Positions 43,650 through 53,979 of a DNA stretch of 64,000 nt are shown piece by piece. The notes beneath the pieces were generated by a model. That model was not told the origin of the DNA and ran no database searches. It was given only the letters and a program-made list of their open reading frames with translations. Source of the stretch: Dama dama (lineage: Eukaryota; Chordata; Mammalia; Artiodactyla; Cervidae). The translations under genes and the position numbers were made by a program. Positions within the stretch are counted from its first letter, which is position 1. Every line of letters begins with the position of its first letter. The stretch is taken from contig NC_083710.1 of the NCBI RefSeq assembly GCF_033118175.1, positions 44,919,501 to 44,983,500 on the forward strand. Reading direction: 5' to 3'.

Positions 43650-44985
43650 CAAAAATATGAATTTCTTTTTATTAATACTAAAATTCAATACAATGACTTT
43701 TTATTTGGATGTTTTTATGGACCATACTTATCAACTCATTTTCTTTAAGACAATGGATTTTCAAACTTTCAGCAGCACATAGTTATGAAGGTATGTCTTG
43801 AAATAGAATAGAATAATAATTTTGAGAATGCATATATTTTAAAGAATACTTTATCTTGTTTGTATAATTGTGTGTTGGAAAACAGTATTGTGATAACACT
43901 ATAAAATAAACTTTTTTCTCTGACTCATGATCAAAATGTTTGAAAGCCACTACTTCTAGAAATGTTTGCCTATGGGAGAAGTAGAGGAGGGAGACAGTGG
44001 ATATCACCCTAGGGGAAACATTAAAGGTACTATTTTAGCTTTTGTTGCACACTGCAATGTCTTTCATCTCAGGGAGAAATTGTAATAGAAGTCAGCTAAT
44101 GACCTGAGAGAATATTAACAAAATTATGAGAACTGTCAAACTTAATACATGTCCACATTTGACATATGAAAATAGTTGTTGTAAATATTAATTATGGATA
44201 AAATTAATGCATAATAAATATCACTCATGAAGAGCTTGCAATGTTCTGTGACCTGTACCAAATTATTTACATTTATATTTATTTGTCACAAAGATTCCTG
44301 TAAGAATTATAAATTTACTCAAGTTAGAGAAAGGAAATTCATAGGATGATTATTCCAGTTAGATTGGTTGAGGAAGCTGAAACCAGAGACAGTAAATTAA
44401 TTAATGAAAATCACACAGGTATAAAAAGGAGAAGACTTCATTATAAGGTTATAAGTAATAATCATCTGACCCATCTATATTTATTTCAGAAAGACCAACA
44501 TATTTTCTCCTAGAAGAACTGTGTAATTAGAAAATCATCTTTAATGATGTTGTAGTCAATAAGATGACTAAACTCCATTTCCCTGATACTCTGATGTATC
44601 TCTGGAATCATTGCTAATAGGATGAAATAGAATATTTCTCAATATGAACTTCTGTTAATTCTACCTTACTTTCTCTGACTCTGTGGTGTTGGTTTCTGGG
44701 CTATGGGTACGATCTCCAAAAATCTACACTGACTATGTGACCACTCTCATCTCTACACCAAGTACTAACAGTAATTACAAATATGATGTGGTAAAGGTAA
44801 GACCCATTTAAAATTTAAACTCTTCCTTTATTAAATATAATTTGGAAATCCTGCATTTAGAAATTATTAACTGTAAGGAAGAGTTGAAGCGCCTGATCAT
44901 TTCATAAATTGTTTTGTGTTTGAGATGGGTTTCGATTTTAGATACTAAGGTCTCATGCATGATTGATTCTACCTAATGATTGTTT
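43650..44985. other. Unassigned AT-rich sequence
   Basis: No gene recognised. The text around 43755-43960 may be part of an old repeat, but no family could be named. Confidence 0.4.
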
Positions 44986-45203
44986 TCTTCCTTTTCCAGT
45001 GGCTCAAGTAGTAAAGAATCTGCCTGCAATGTAGGAGTTACAGGAGATTTCGGTTCAATCTATGGGTTAGGTAAATCACCTGGAGGAGCAAATGGCAACC
45101 CACTCCAGTATTCTTGCCTGGAAAAATCCCATGAAGAGAGGAGTCTGGAGGGCTGCAGTCTATAAGGTTGCCAAGAGTCAGACATGACTGAGCAATTGAG
45201 CAT
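44986..45203 (+). mobile_element. Bov-tA SINE
   Basis: Sense Bov-tA with a diverged tRNA head (CCAGTGGCTCAAGTAGTAAA, GGTTCAATCTATGGG) and BOV-A body. Several substitutions point to an older copy. Confidence 0.87.
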
Positions 45204-45803
45204 GTACGTTCACATTCTTCTCATCTGGGCTGTCTGCTCTTTTACTGTTTAATCCCAAAGAGAATTTGGCCATGTATCACACTGTACCAAAGGTACTAAA
45301 GGTATCAGCCACTATTTTAATCCTGATCTAGAAACAAAGCTTGGTTATCATTTACATAAAGTGGTGAGTTCATTAGTGTACCTCAAAAAATATTGACATT
45401 TTAAGCCTTGAGTTCTCATTTCTGACTTCTGATCCCTAGTATCAGAGTAATGTTTCTAATTGTTACAGCTACAGTAGGGACCTTTTATATATGTATGTAT
45501 GTGTTTACTTAGTATTTATTTTATTTAATTAGGCTAAAGAAGATTAGGTAAGACTTTCCCTGAAAGAGCTGGATTTTATGTTTGCAATAAATTTTTGGCT
45601 GAAATACATGTTTTTAAGAATGAGTATAAATGAGGCCTGTGAACCAGTAACCGTGGTGATCACCTGCAAAAGAAAAAGCAAAAAAAACCACAAAAAACTG
45701 CTGTATAAAATACAGAGCCACTCTCAAACATAAACTGAACTAATATGAATATATTCATAGTCTTTATATACCTATTTATTGTGAATGCCTACAAATTTTA
45801 GCA
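45204..45803. other. Unassigned sequence
   Basis: No recognisable gene or named repeat; contains short TATGTATGTATG and A-rich stretches. Confidence 0.4.
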
Positions 45804-46120
45804 TCAGTTCAGTTCAGGTCATATCCAACTCTTTGCGACCCCAAGGACTACAGCACACCAGGCTTTCCTGTCCATCAGCAATTCCAGGAGCTTGCTCAAA
45901 CTCATGTCCATTGAGTTGGTGATGCCATCCAACCATATTATCCTCTGTCATCCCCTTCTCCTCCACCTTCAATCTTTCCCAGCATCAGGGTCTTTTCAAA
46001 TGAGTCAGTTCTTCACATCAAGTGGCCAAAGTATTGGAGCTTCAACTTCAGCATCAGTCCTTCCAATGAATATACAGGACTGATTTCCTTTAGGATTGAC
46101 TAGTTTGATCTGCTTGCAGT

Positions 46121-46989
46121 CTAAGGGACTCTCAAGAGTCTTCTCCAAAATGACAGTTCAAAAGCATGCTCAGTTTTCTTTATGGTCCAACTCTCACATC
46201 CATACATCACTACTGGAAAAACCATAGCTTTGACTAGATGGACTTTTGTCAGCAAAGTAATGTCTTTGCTTTTTAAAATGCTGTCTAGGTTGGTCATAGC
46301 TTTTCTTCCAAGGAGCAAGTGTCTTTTAATTTCATGGATATAGTCACCATATGAAATGATTTTGGAGCCGAAGAAAATAAAGTTTGTCACTGTTTCCATT
46401 GCTTCCCCATCTATTTGCCATGAAGTGATGGGACTGGATGTCATGATCTTAGTTTGTTGAATGCTGAATCTGAAGACAGCTTTTTCACTCTGTTCTTTCA
46501 CTTTCATTAAGAAACTCTTTTGTTCCTCTTTGTTTTCTGCCATAAGGGTGGTGTCATCTGCATATCTGAGGTTATTGATATTTCTCCCAGCAATCTTGAT
46601 TCCAGCTTATGCTTCATCCAGACCAGCTTTCACATGATGTACTCTGTATATAAGTTAAATAAGCAGGGTGACCATATACAGCCTTGATGTACTCCTCTCC
46701 CAATATGGAACCCATCTGTTCTTCCATGTTCAGTTCTAACTGTTGCTTCTTGACCTGAATACAGATTTCTTGGGAGGCAGATAAGGTGGTCTGGTATTCC
46801 CATCTTTTTAAGAATTTTCAACAGTTTGTTGTGATCCACACTGTAAAAGATTTTGGCATAGTCAATAGAGCAGAAGTAGATGATTTTCCTGGAACTCTCT
46901 TGCTTTTTCAATGATCCAGCAGATGTTGGCAATTTGATATCTGGTTCCTGTGCCTTTTCTAAATCCAGCTTTAACATCTGGAAGTTCAT
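46121..46989 (-). pseudogene. BovB RT remnant
   Basis: Motif A reads CSIDYAKIFYSVDH, where other copies have AFDCVDH, so the second conserved aspartate is lost. Motif B (GRGVHQGCIWSPCLF) ends the first frame (46630-46989). The C-terminal blocks VVMYGCESWTIKKTE and FWRRLLRVP sit in a second frame (46121-46543). Motif C lies in between and is out of frame. Dead copy. Confidence 0.85.
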
Positions 46990-47053
46990 GTTTCAGGTGC
47001 TATTGAAGCATGGCTTGGAGAATTTTGAGAATTACTTTGCTAGGGTGTGAGAT

Positions 47054-47535
47054 TTTCTCTTCAAGAAAATTAGAGACATCAAGGGAACATTTCTTGCAAA
47101 TATAGGCACAATAAAGGACAGAAATGATATGGACCTACCTAACAGAAGCAGAAGATATAAAGGAGAGGTGATAAGAATACACAGAAGAACTATACAAGAA
47201 AGATCCCCATGACCCAGATAACCATGATGGTGTGATCACTCAGCTAGTGCCATATATCCTGGGATGCGAATCAAGTGGGCCTTAGGAAGCATCACTATGA
47301 ACAAAGCTAGTGGAGGTGATGGAATTCCAGTTGAGCTATTTCAAATCCTAAAAGATGATGGTGTTAAAGTGCTGCACTCAATATGCCAGCAAATTTGGAA
47401 AACAGCAGTAGCCACAGGACTGGAAAAGGTCAGTTTTCATTCTAATCTCAATGAAATACAATGCCAAAGAATGCTCAAACTGCCACACAGTTGCACTCAT
47501 CTCACATGCTAGCAAAGTAATGCTCAAAATTTTAG
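47054..47535 (+). pseudogene. BovB linker to early RT remnant (inverted arm)
   Basis: An 82-codon frame (47264-47512) contains MNKASGGDGIPVELFQILKD, the RT fingers region of BovB, and LEKVSFHSNLNE. It is the missing N-terminal RT part of the neighbouring minus-strand copy, turned around. Confidence 0.85.
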
Positions 47536-47678
47536 CAGAGAAAAATCAAAATGTTTGAATACAGGGTGTTGCCCAGACCTCATACACATCATGGCACACA
47601 TATAACACATCACTATATATTCACATTGCCTTTATAAGATATGAAAACTTCAGAATTTCAAGTGGCATCTTAGTCAGT

Positions 47679-47879
47679 TGTGTTAGTCACTCAGTCAGAT
47701 CCAGCTCTCTGTGACCCAAAGGAATGTAGCCAGCCTGACTCCACTGTCCATGGGATTCTCCTGGCAAGAATATTGGAGTAGGTTACCATTCCCTTCTCCA
47801 GGGGATCTTCCCAACCCAGAGACTTAAGCCGGTTCTCCTGAATTGCAGGCAAATTCTTTACTATCTCAACCACCAGGGT
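47679..47879 (-). mobile_element. Bov-tA SINE
   Basis: Antisense Bov-tA: TGTGTTAGTCACTCAGTCAG starts the body, and the tRNA head ends TATCTCAACCACCAGGG. Moderately diverged. Confidence 0.87.
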
Positions 47880-48111
47880 ATAAGCAATTGGAGGCCACTA
47901 TCCTTTTCTAAGTATATTTTACATGGGATAGAAAATGTGTTTAGCAATTTAGAGAGAATAATTAGAATGAGAATACTGAGAATAATTTTGTAAGAGTGTC
48001 CCAGAGAAGCTAACAGGATTATCCTTTATGAAAGAATTCCCCCTGATTTCTGAATATCTATAGAGATGTAATGATGATAAATATCAATCTGTTAATTTCA
48101 TTTTAATCATA
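47880..48111. other. Unassigned sequence
   Basis: Nothing recognised. Confidence 0.4.
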
Positions 48112-48568
48112 GAGGTCCAGATAGTAAAAACTATGGTTTTTCCAGTAGTCATTTACAGATGTGAGAGCTGGACCATAAGGAAGGCTGAGCACTGAAGAAC
48201 TGATGCTTTTGAATTGTAGTCCTGGAGAAGATTCCTGAGAGTCCTTTGCACTACAAGAGCTCAAACCGGTCATCATAAAGGAAATCAATGCTGAATATTC
48301 ATTGGAAAGACTGATGCTGAAGCTGGAGCTCCAATATTTTGGCCACCTGATGTGAAGAGCTGACTCACTGGAAAAGACCATGATGGTGGGAAAGATTGAA
48401 GGCAGAAGGAGAAGGGGACCATAGAGGATGAGATGGTTGAATAGCATACTGACTCAATGGACATGAGTTTTAGCAAATCTGAGAGAGAGTAAAGGACAAG
48501 AAAGCCTGGCATGCTGCAGTTCATGAAGTCACAAAGAGTCAGACAGAACTTAGTAACTGAATAATAAC
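48112..48568 (+). mobile_element. BovB 3' fragment with (AAC)n tail
   Basis: Sense BovB from CCAGATAGTAAAAACTATGG (RT C-terminal part) to ACTGAATAATAACAACAA. Diverged and without an open frame. Confidence 0.88.
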
Positions 48569-49011
48569 AACAAATATAATACGTGTGGCATAATAGTTCA
48601 AATGTCCATTTTTTGGGAAAGACTTTTCTCACTGTTTGCTCTGCACAAGGCAGAATTCATGCTTCCTTATGCAGCCTCTTATTCATTTATTTTATAGAAC
48701 CTAACATACTACCTATGAAATATGTGTATTTGGGATTGTGTTCTTCCTCTTTAGTCAATGAGTATCTCCTTGTTTTAGATGTAGCTGTTTCCACCTTTGA
48801 ATCCTCAGCACCAACAAAGCCTGTAACTCTTAATCAGGACCCAATGAATTTTGTTTTATTTGTACACAAACAAACCTCCTAACAACCCATCTTGTTTAAA
48901 TTCACATGTTCTTTGAGTGAGATTAGATCATGAAATATTTGTTGAAATCTGTATATAGAGTTGTATGAAATTTTAGATAAATAACAAGCAGTATATACGG
49001 TGATCCTTTTC
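48569..49011. other. Unassigned sequence
   Basis: No recognised repeat. The 99-codon plus frame at 48583-48882 has no motif and no gene context. Confidence 0.4.
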
Positions 49012-49506
49012 TTTTATTTCTTTTTTTAACTTTTTATTTTATATTGGGGTATAGTTGAGTGATAATGTTGTAAAGGTTTCAGATACATAGCAAAGTGATT
49101 CTGTTACACATAGACATGTATCCTTTCTTTTTCAAATTCTTTTCCCATTTAGCTTGTTACATAATATTGAGTGGAGTTCCCTGTGCTTGTAGATCCTTGT
49201 TGGTTATCTATATTTAAATATAATAGTGTGTACATGTCAAACTCTCTAAATATCCCTTCCTTCCACAATTTCCCTGTAGTAACCATATGTTTGCTAAGTT
49301 TGTGAATCTGTTTCTGTTATGTAATTATATTCATTTTTATCTTTTTAGATTCTCATATAAGTGATATGTATTTCTCTTTTTTGTCTTTGACTTACTTCAT
49401 TCATTATGACATTCTCTAGTTCCATTCACGTTGCTGCAAATGACATTATTTTGTTCTTTTTAATGGTGAGTAATATCCCATTGCACTGGTGAACAATATC
49501 CCAATC

Positions 49507-49507
49507 A

Positions 49508-49564
<57 letters not shown>
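49507..49564. repeat. (GT)n(AT)n microsatellite
   Basis: About ten GT units followed by about 17 AT units, interrupted once by GT. It is embedded in the antisense L1. Confidence 0.95.
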
Positions 49565-49706
49565 CACATTATCTTTATCCATTCATCTGTCTATGGACAT
49601 TCAGGTTGCTTCCATGTTTGGTTATTGCAAACAGTGCTGCAATGAATATTGGGGTGCATGTGTCCTTCTGACCATGTTTTCTCAGGAGTGGGATTGCAGG
49701 GTCATT

Positions 49707-50228
49707 CAGTTCAGTTCAGTCGCTCAGTTGTGTCCGTCTCTTTGCAACCCCATGAACCCCAGCACGCCAGGCCTCCCTATCCATCACCAGCTCCTGGAGT
49801 TTACTCAAACTCATGTCCATTGAATCGGTGATGCCATCTAATCATATTATCCTCTGTCGTCCCTTCTGCTTCTGCCCTCAATCTTTCCCAGCATCAGGGT
49901 CTTTTCAAATGGGTCAGCTCTTCGCATGAGGTGGCCAAAGTATTGGAGTTTCAGCTTCAACATCAGTCCTTCTAATGAACACCCAGGACTGATCTCCTTT
50001 AGGATGGACTGGTTGGATCTCCTTGCAGTCCAGGGGACTCTCAAGAGTCTTCTCCAACACCACAGTTCAAAAGCATCAATTCTCCAGCTCTCATCTTTCT
50101 TTATAGTCCAACGTTCACATCCATAAATGGCTACGGGAAAAACCATAGCGTTGACTAGAGGGGCATTTGTTGGCAAAGTAATGTCTCTGCTTTTTAATAT
50201 GCTGTCTAGGTTGGTATAACTTTCCTTC
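49707..50228 (-). mobile_element. BovB 3' fragment
   Basis: Antisense BovB from TCAGTTCAGTTCAGTCGC to GGTTGGTATAACTTTCC. It is the copy closest to consensus among the minus-strand BovB fragments. A 109-codon frame on the minus strand (50176 to 49847) contains VFPVAIYGCERWTIKKDE and AFELWCWRRLLRVPW. Confidence 0.9.
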
Positions 50229-50654
50229 AGGGGCTCTATTTTTATGTCTATTAGTGCTCTAAATGTCTAATTAGGGCATAAGACCTTAAGAGGCATTTCT
50301 CCAAAAAAGATATGCAGATGGCCAAGTAGTACACAAAAAGATGTTCATCATTTCTAATTATTAGAGAAATTTAAATCAAAACTATAGTGAGATATCACCT
50401 CACACCTGTCTGGATGGCCATCATCAGAATATCCACAAACAAAAATGCTGGAGAGGGTGTGGAGAAAAGGGAACCCTCCTACACTGTTGGAGGGAATATA
50501 AACTGGCATAGTCACTATGGAGAACGGTATGGAAGTTGCTTAAAAAACTAAGTCTAAAAGAGTAAATGACTTAATTGCAGAAATCTTAAACATATTTTTA
50601 AAAACAAATATTTTCATAAAATGTAAAATAAAGCTATAATTTTGAAAGATTTTC

Positions 50655-50985
50655 CTAGTTTTATTGATATATAACTGACATATAACACTGTATAAATTTA
50701 AGGTGTATGGCTTAATGATTTGACTTACATATATTGTGAAATGATTATTACAATAAATTTAGTTAGCATCCATCATCTCATAGATATACTAAAGAGAAGG
50801 CTTTAAAAAGTTTTTTTCCTGGTGACTAGAATTCTTAGAATTTACTTCCTTAATGACTTTTATGTGTTTCATACAGCAGTGTTATAGTCATCATGCTATA
50901 CATAACATCCTTACTACTAATTTATCTTATAGCTGGGAGTTTGTACCTTTGACTATCTTTCTAAGAGATTCTTGTACATATGTAT
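50655..50985 (-). mobile_element. L1M 3' UTR remnant
   Basis: Antisense L1M 3' UTR phrases: GATATATAACTGACATATAA, CACTGTATAAATTTAAGGTG, TGTGAAATGATTATTACAAT, GTTAGCATCCATCATCTCAT and CTTATAGCTGGGAGTTTGTA. Confidence 0.72.
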
Positions 50986-51471
50986 GCTATAGCCCCCTTG
51001 ATATATAATTTTCCAAACTGATTTTACAAAGATTTCCAATATTTTCTATAGAATTCTATATAATTTTTATAGATTATCATCAATATAGAATACAATATGT
51101 AAAGTAAGTATAATGATAATTAATGGTCTTTTTCAGTTTGAATATGCAGATATAACAATGTTTATTGTTTTGATTCAAATTTCAAAATTTCATTTTATAG
51201 GTGTTATTCATCTGCTCCAGGTTGAATTAGGTGTTTTTTCTCTAGGCTTAAATAATACTCTAACATGTGATCAGGGCTCCCCTGGTGGCTCAGATGGTCA
51301 GAGTTTGATCCTCGGGTTGAAAAGATCCCTTGGAGCATCTTTTCCTGTGTTTGTGAGCCATCTGTATGTCTTCTTTGGAGAAATGTCTGCTTAGATCTTT
51401 GGCCCATTTTTTGATTGGGTCATTTATTTTTCTGGAATTGAGCTGCAGGAGTTGCTTGTATATTTTTGAGA

Positions 51472-52923
51472 TTAATCCTTTGTTTCTTCATTTGCTATTA
51501 TTTTCTCCCACTCTGAAGGCTGTCTTTTCACCTTGCTTATAGTTTCCTTTGTTGTGCAAAAGCTTTTAAGTTTCATTAGGTCCCACTTGTTTATTTTTGC
51601 TTTTATTTCCAATATTCTGGGAGGTGGGTCATAGAGGATCCTGCTGTGATTCATGTCAGAGAGTGTTTTCCCTATGTTCTCCTCTAGGAGTTTTATAGTT
51701 TCTGGTCTTACATTTAGATCTTTAATCCATTTTGAGTTTATTTTTGTGTATGGTGTTAGAAAGTGTTCTAGTTTCATTCTTTTACAAGTGGTTGACCAGT
51801 TTTCCCAGCACCACTTGTTAAAGAGGTTGTCTTTTTTCCATTGTATATTCTTGCCTCCTTTGTTGAAGATAAGGTGTCTGTAGGTATGTGGATTTATCTC
51901 TGGGCTTTCTATTCTGTTCCACTGATCTATATTTCTGTCTTTGTGCAGTACCATACTGTCTTGATGACTGTGGCTTTGTAGTAGAGTCTGAAGTCAGGCA
52001 GCTTGATTCCTCCAGTTCCATTCTTTTTTTCTCAAGATTACTTTGGCTATTCAAGGTTTTTTGTATTTCCATACTCATTGTGAAATTATTTGTTCTAGTT
52101 CTGGGAAGAATACCGTTGGTAGCTTGATAGGGATTGCATTGAATCTATAGATGGCTTTGGGTAATATACTCATTTTCACAATATTGATTCTTCCAATCCA
52201 TGAACACAGTATATTTCTCCATCTATTTGTGTCCTCTTTGATTTATTTCATCAGTGTTTTATAGTTTTCCATGTATAGCTCTTTTGTTTCTTTAGGTAGA
52301 TATACTCCTAAGTATGTTATTCTTTTTGTTGCAATGGTGAATGGTATTGTTTCCTTAATTTCTCTTTCTGTTTTCTCATTGTTAGTGTATAGGAATGCAA
52401 AGGATTTCTGTGTGTTAATTTTATATCCTGCAACTTTACTATAATCATTGATTAGCTCTAGTAATTTTCTGGTAGAGTCTTTAGGGTTTTCTACGTAGAG
52501 GATCATATCATTTGCAAACAATGAGAGTTTCACTTCTTTCCCTATCTCTATCCCTTTTATTTCTTTTTCTGCTCTGATTGCTGTGGCCAAAACTTCCAAA
52601 ACTATGTTGAATGGTAGTGGTGAGAGTGGACACCCATGTCTTGTTCCTGATTTTAGGGGAAATGCTTTCAATTTTTCACCATTGAGGATAATATTTGCTG
52701 TGGGTTTGTCATATATAGCTTTTATTATATTGAGATATGTTCTTTCTATTCCTGCTTTCTGGAGAGTTTTTATCATAAATGGATGTTGAATTTTGTCAAA
52801 GGCTTTTTCTGCATCTATTGAGATAGTCATATGGTTTTTATCTTATGATTTGTTAATGTGGTGTATTACATTGATTGATTTGTGGATATTAAAGAATCCT
52901 TGCATTCCTGGGATAAAGCCCAC
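51472..52923 (-). pseudogene. L1 ORF2 RT segment (inverted arm)
   Basis: RT of the split L1. Motif A is ISIDAEKAFDKIQH. Motif B is GTRHGCPLSPLPF (usual Q changed to H). Motif C reads FANDMILY, not FADDMILY, so a catalytic aspartate has become asparagine. The frame breaks between 52243 and 52078 and again near 51954. The remaining frame (51472-51954) covers RNIDQWNRIESPEINPHTY to KKLKSF-type text. Confidence 0.9.
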
Positions 52924-52944
52924 TGATAACTGATTATCAAAGAA

Positions 52945-53353
52945 ATGCAAATCAAAACCTCCATGAGGTGCCATTACACACCAGTCAGAATGGCTGCTAT
53001 CCAAAAGTCTACAAGCAATAAATGCTGGAAAGGGTGTGGAGAAAAGGGAACCCTCTTACACTATTGGTGGGAATGCAAACTAGCACAGCCGCTATGGAGA
53101 ACAGTGTGGAGATTCCTTAAAAAACTGGAAATAGGACTGCCATATGACCCAGCAATCCCACTCCTGTGCATACATACCGAGGAAACCAGATCTGAAAGAG
53201 ACACGTGTACCCCAATATTCATCGCAGCACTGTTTATAATAGCCAGGACATGGAAGCAACCTAGATGCCCATCAGCAGACGAATGGATAAGGAAGCTGTG
53301 GTACATATACACTATGGAATATTACTCAGTCATTAAAAAAAAATTCATTTGAA
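52945..53353 (+). pseudogene. L1 ORF2 C-terminal domain (sense arm)
   Basis: A 135-codon frame with CWKGCGEKGTLLHYWWEC and the PSADEWIRKLWYIYTMEYYS block. It ends early in an A8 tract at about 53335-53342, where other copies carry a shorter run and continue to the usual ORF2 stop. Confidence 0.9.
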
Positions 53354-53426
53354 TCAGTTCTAATGAGATGGATGAAACTGGAGCCCATTATACAGAGTGA
53401 AGTAAGCCAGAAAGGTAAAAACCAAT

Positions 53427-53499
53427 ACAGTATACTAACACATATATATATGGAATTTACAGTATACTAACAGTATACTAAAGCATATATATGGAATTT
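53427..53499. repeat. Local duplication at the L1 ORF2 end
   Basis: ACAGTATACTAA occurs three times (53427, 53459 and, overlapping, 53470), and CATATATATGGAATTT-like text twice. Other L1 copies here have one of each. Confidence 0.8.
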
Positions 53500-53979
53500 A
53501 AAAAGATGGTAATGATAACCCTATATACAAAACAGAAAAAGAGACACAGATGTACAGAACAGAATTTTAGGCTCTGTGGGAGAAGGCGAGGGTGGGATGT
53601 TCAGAAAGAACAGCATTGAAACAAGTATACTATCAAGGGTTAAACAGATCACCAGCCCAGGTTGGATGCATGAGACAAGTGCTCAGGGCTGGGGCACTGG
53701 GAAGACCCAGACGGATGGGATGGAGAGGGAGGCGGGAGGGGGGATCAGGATGGAGAACATATGTAAATCCATGGCTGATTCATGTATGGCAAAACCCACT
53801 ACAGTTACAAATAAATAAATAAATAAAATAAAAGATCCCTTGGAGAAGTGAAAGGCTACCCACTCCAGTGTCCTGGCCTGGGGAAGCTCATGGGCAAAAG
53901 AGCCTGGTGGGCTACAGTTCATGAGGTTATAAACAGTCAGACACGGCTGAGTGACTAAGCAGATATACACTTGTGATTA

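Larger units (their letters stand above)
45804..47535 (-). mobile_element. BovB with 5' inversion
   Basis: The 3' part (45804-47053) reads on the minus strand from RT to the TCAGTTCAGTTC tail. The 5' part (47054-47535) reads on the plus strand from the linker (CTCTTCAAGAAAATTAGAGA) to mid RT. Both parts contain the same RT block (ATCTCACATGCTAGCAAAGT in the inverted arm, its complement near 47020-47053 in the other), an overlap of about 30 bp at the two priming points. Arrangement and overlap match twin priming on a minus-strand BovB insertion. Confidence 0.88.
49012..50560 (-). mobile_element. Older artiodactyl L1 with 5' inversion, split by BovB
   Basis: The 3' UTR and ORF2 end lie antisense at 49012-49706 and 50229-50246. 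A sense ORF2 piece at about 50265-50560 (GCATTTCTCCAAAAAAGATA to CTTAAAAAACTAAG) follows. In L1 order, the sense piece ends where the antisense piece begins (CTTAAAAAACTAA next to AATAGAGC), so the two arms abut at the priming point. The BovB at 49707-50228 was inserted later. A (GT)n(AT)n microsatellite lies at 49507-49564. All frames are broken. Confidence 0.75.
51336..53829 (+). mobile_element. Bovid L1 with 5' inversion inside a Bov-tA
   Basis: A 2.5-kb L1 flanked by a 16-bp TSD AAAAGATCCCTTGGAG (51320-51335 and 53830-53845). The left 1.59 kb is antisense ORF2. The right 0.9 kb (from about 52925) is sense ORF2 C-terminus, 3' UTR and an (AAAT)n tail. In ORF2 the inverted arm ends at AAAAGATG and the sense arm starts about 20 bases further at ATTATCAAAGAAATG. 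The last three TSD bases, GAG, are complementary to the RNA bases next to the priming point (GATG-CTC), a microhomology typical of twin priming. Confidence 0.95.
51275..53964 (+). mobile_element. Bov-tA SINE split by an L1
   Basis: The tRNA head and joint (GGCTCCCCTGGTGGCTCAG to AAAAGATCCCTTGGAG) lie at 51275-51335. The BOV-A body resumes at 53830 with the same AAAAGATCCCTTGGAG and runs to about 53964. The element itself is flanked by CATGTGATCA/CTTGTGATTA-like sequence, probably its own decayed TSD in older L1 DNA. Confidence 0.9.

Noticed and set aside
48583..48882. 99-codon plus frame as a small gene
   Set aside because: No motif, no start context and no neighbouring signals; the length is not unusual for this AT content and window size.
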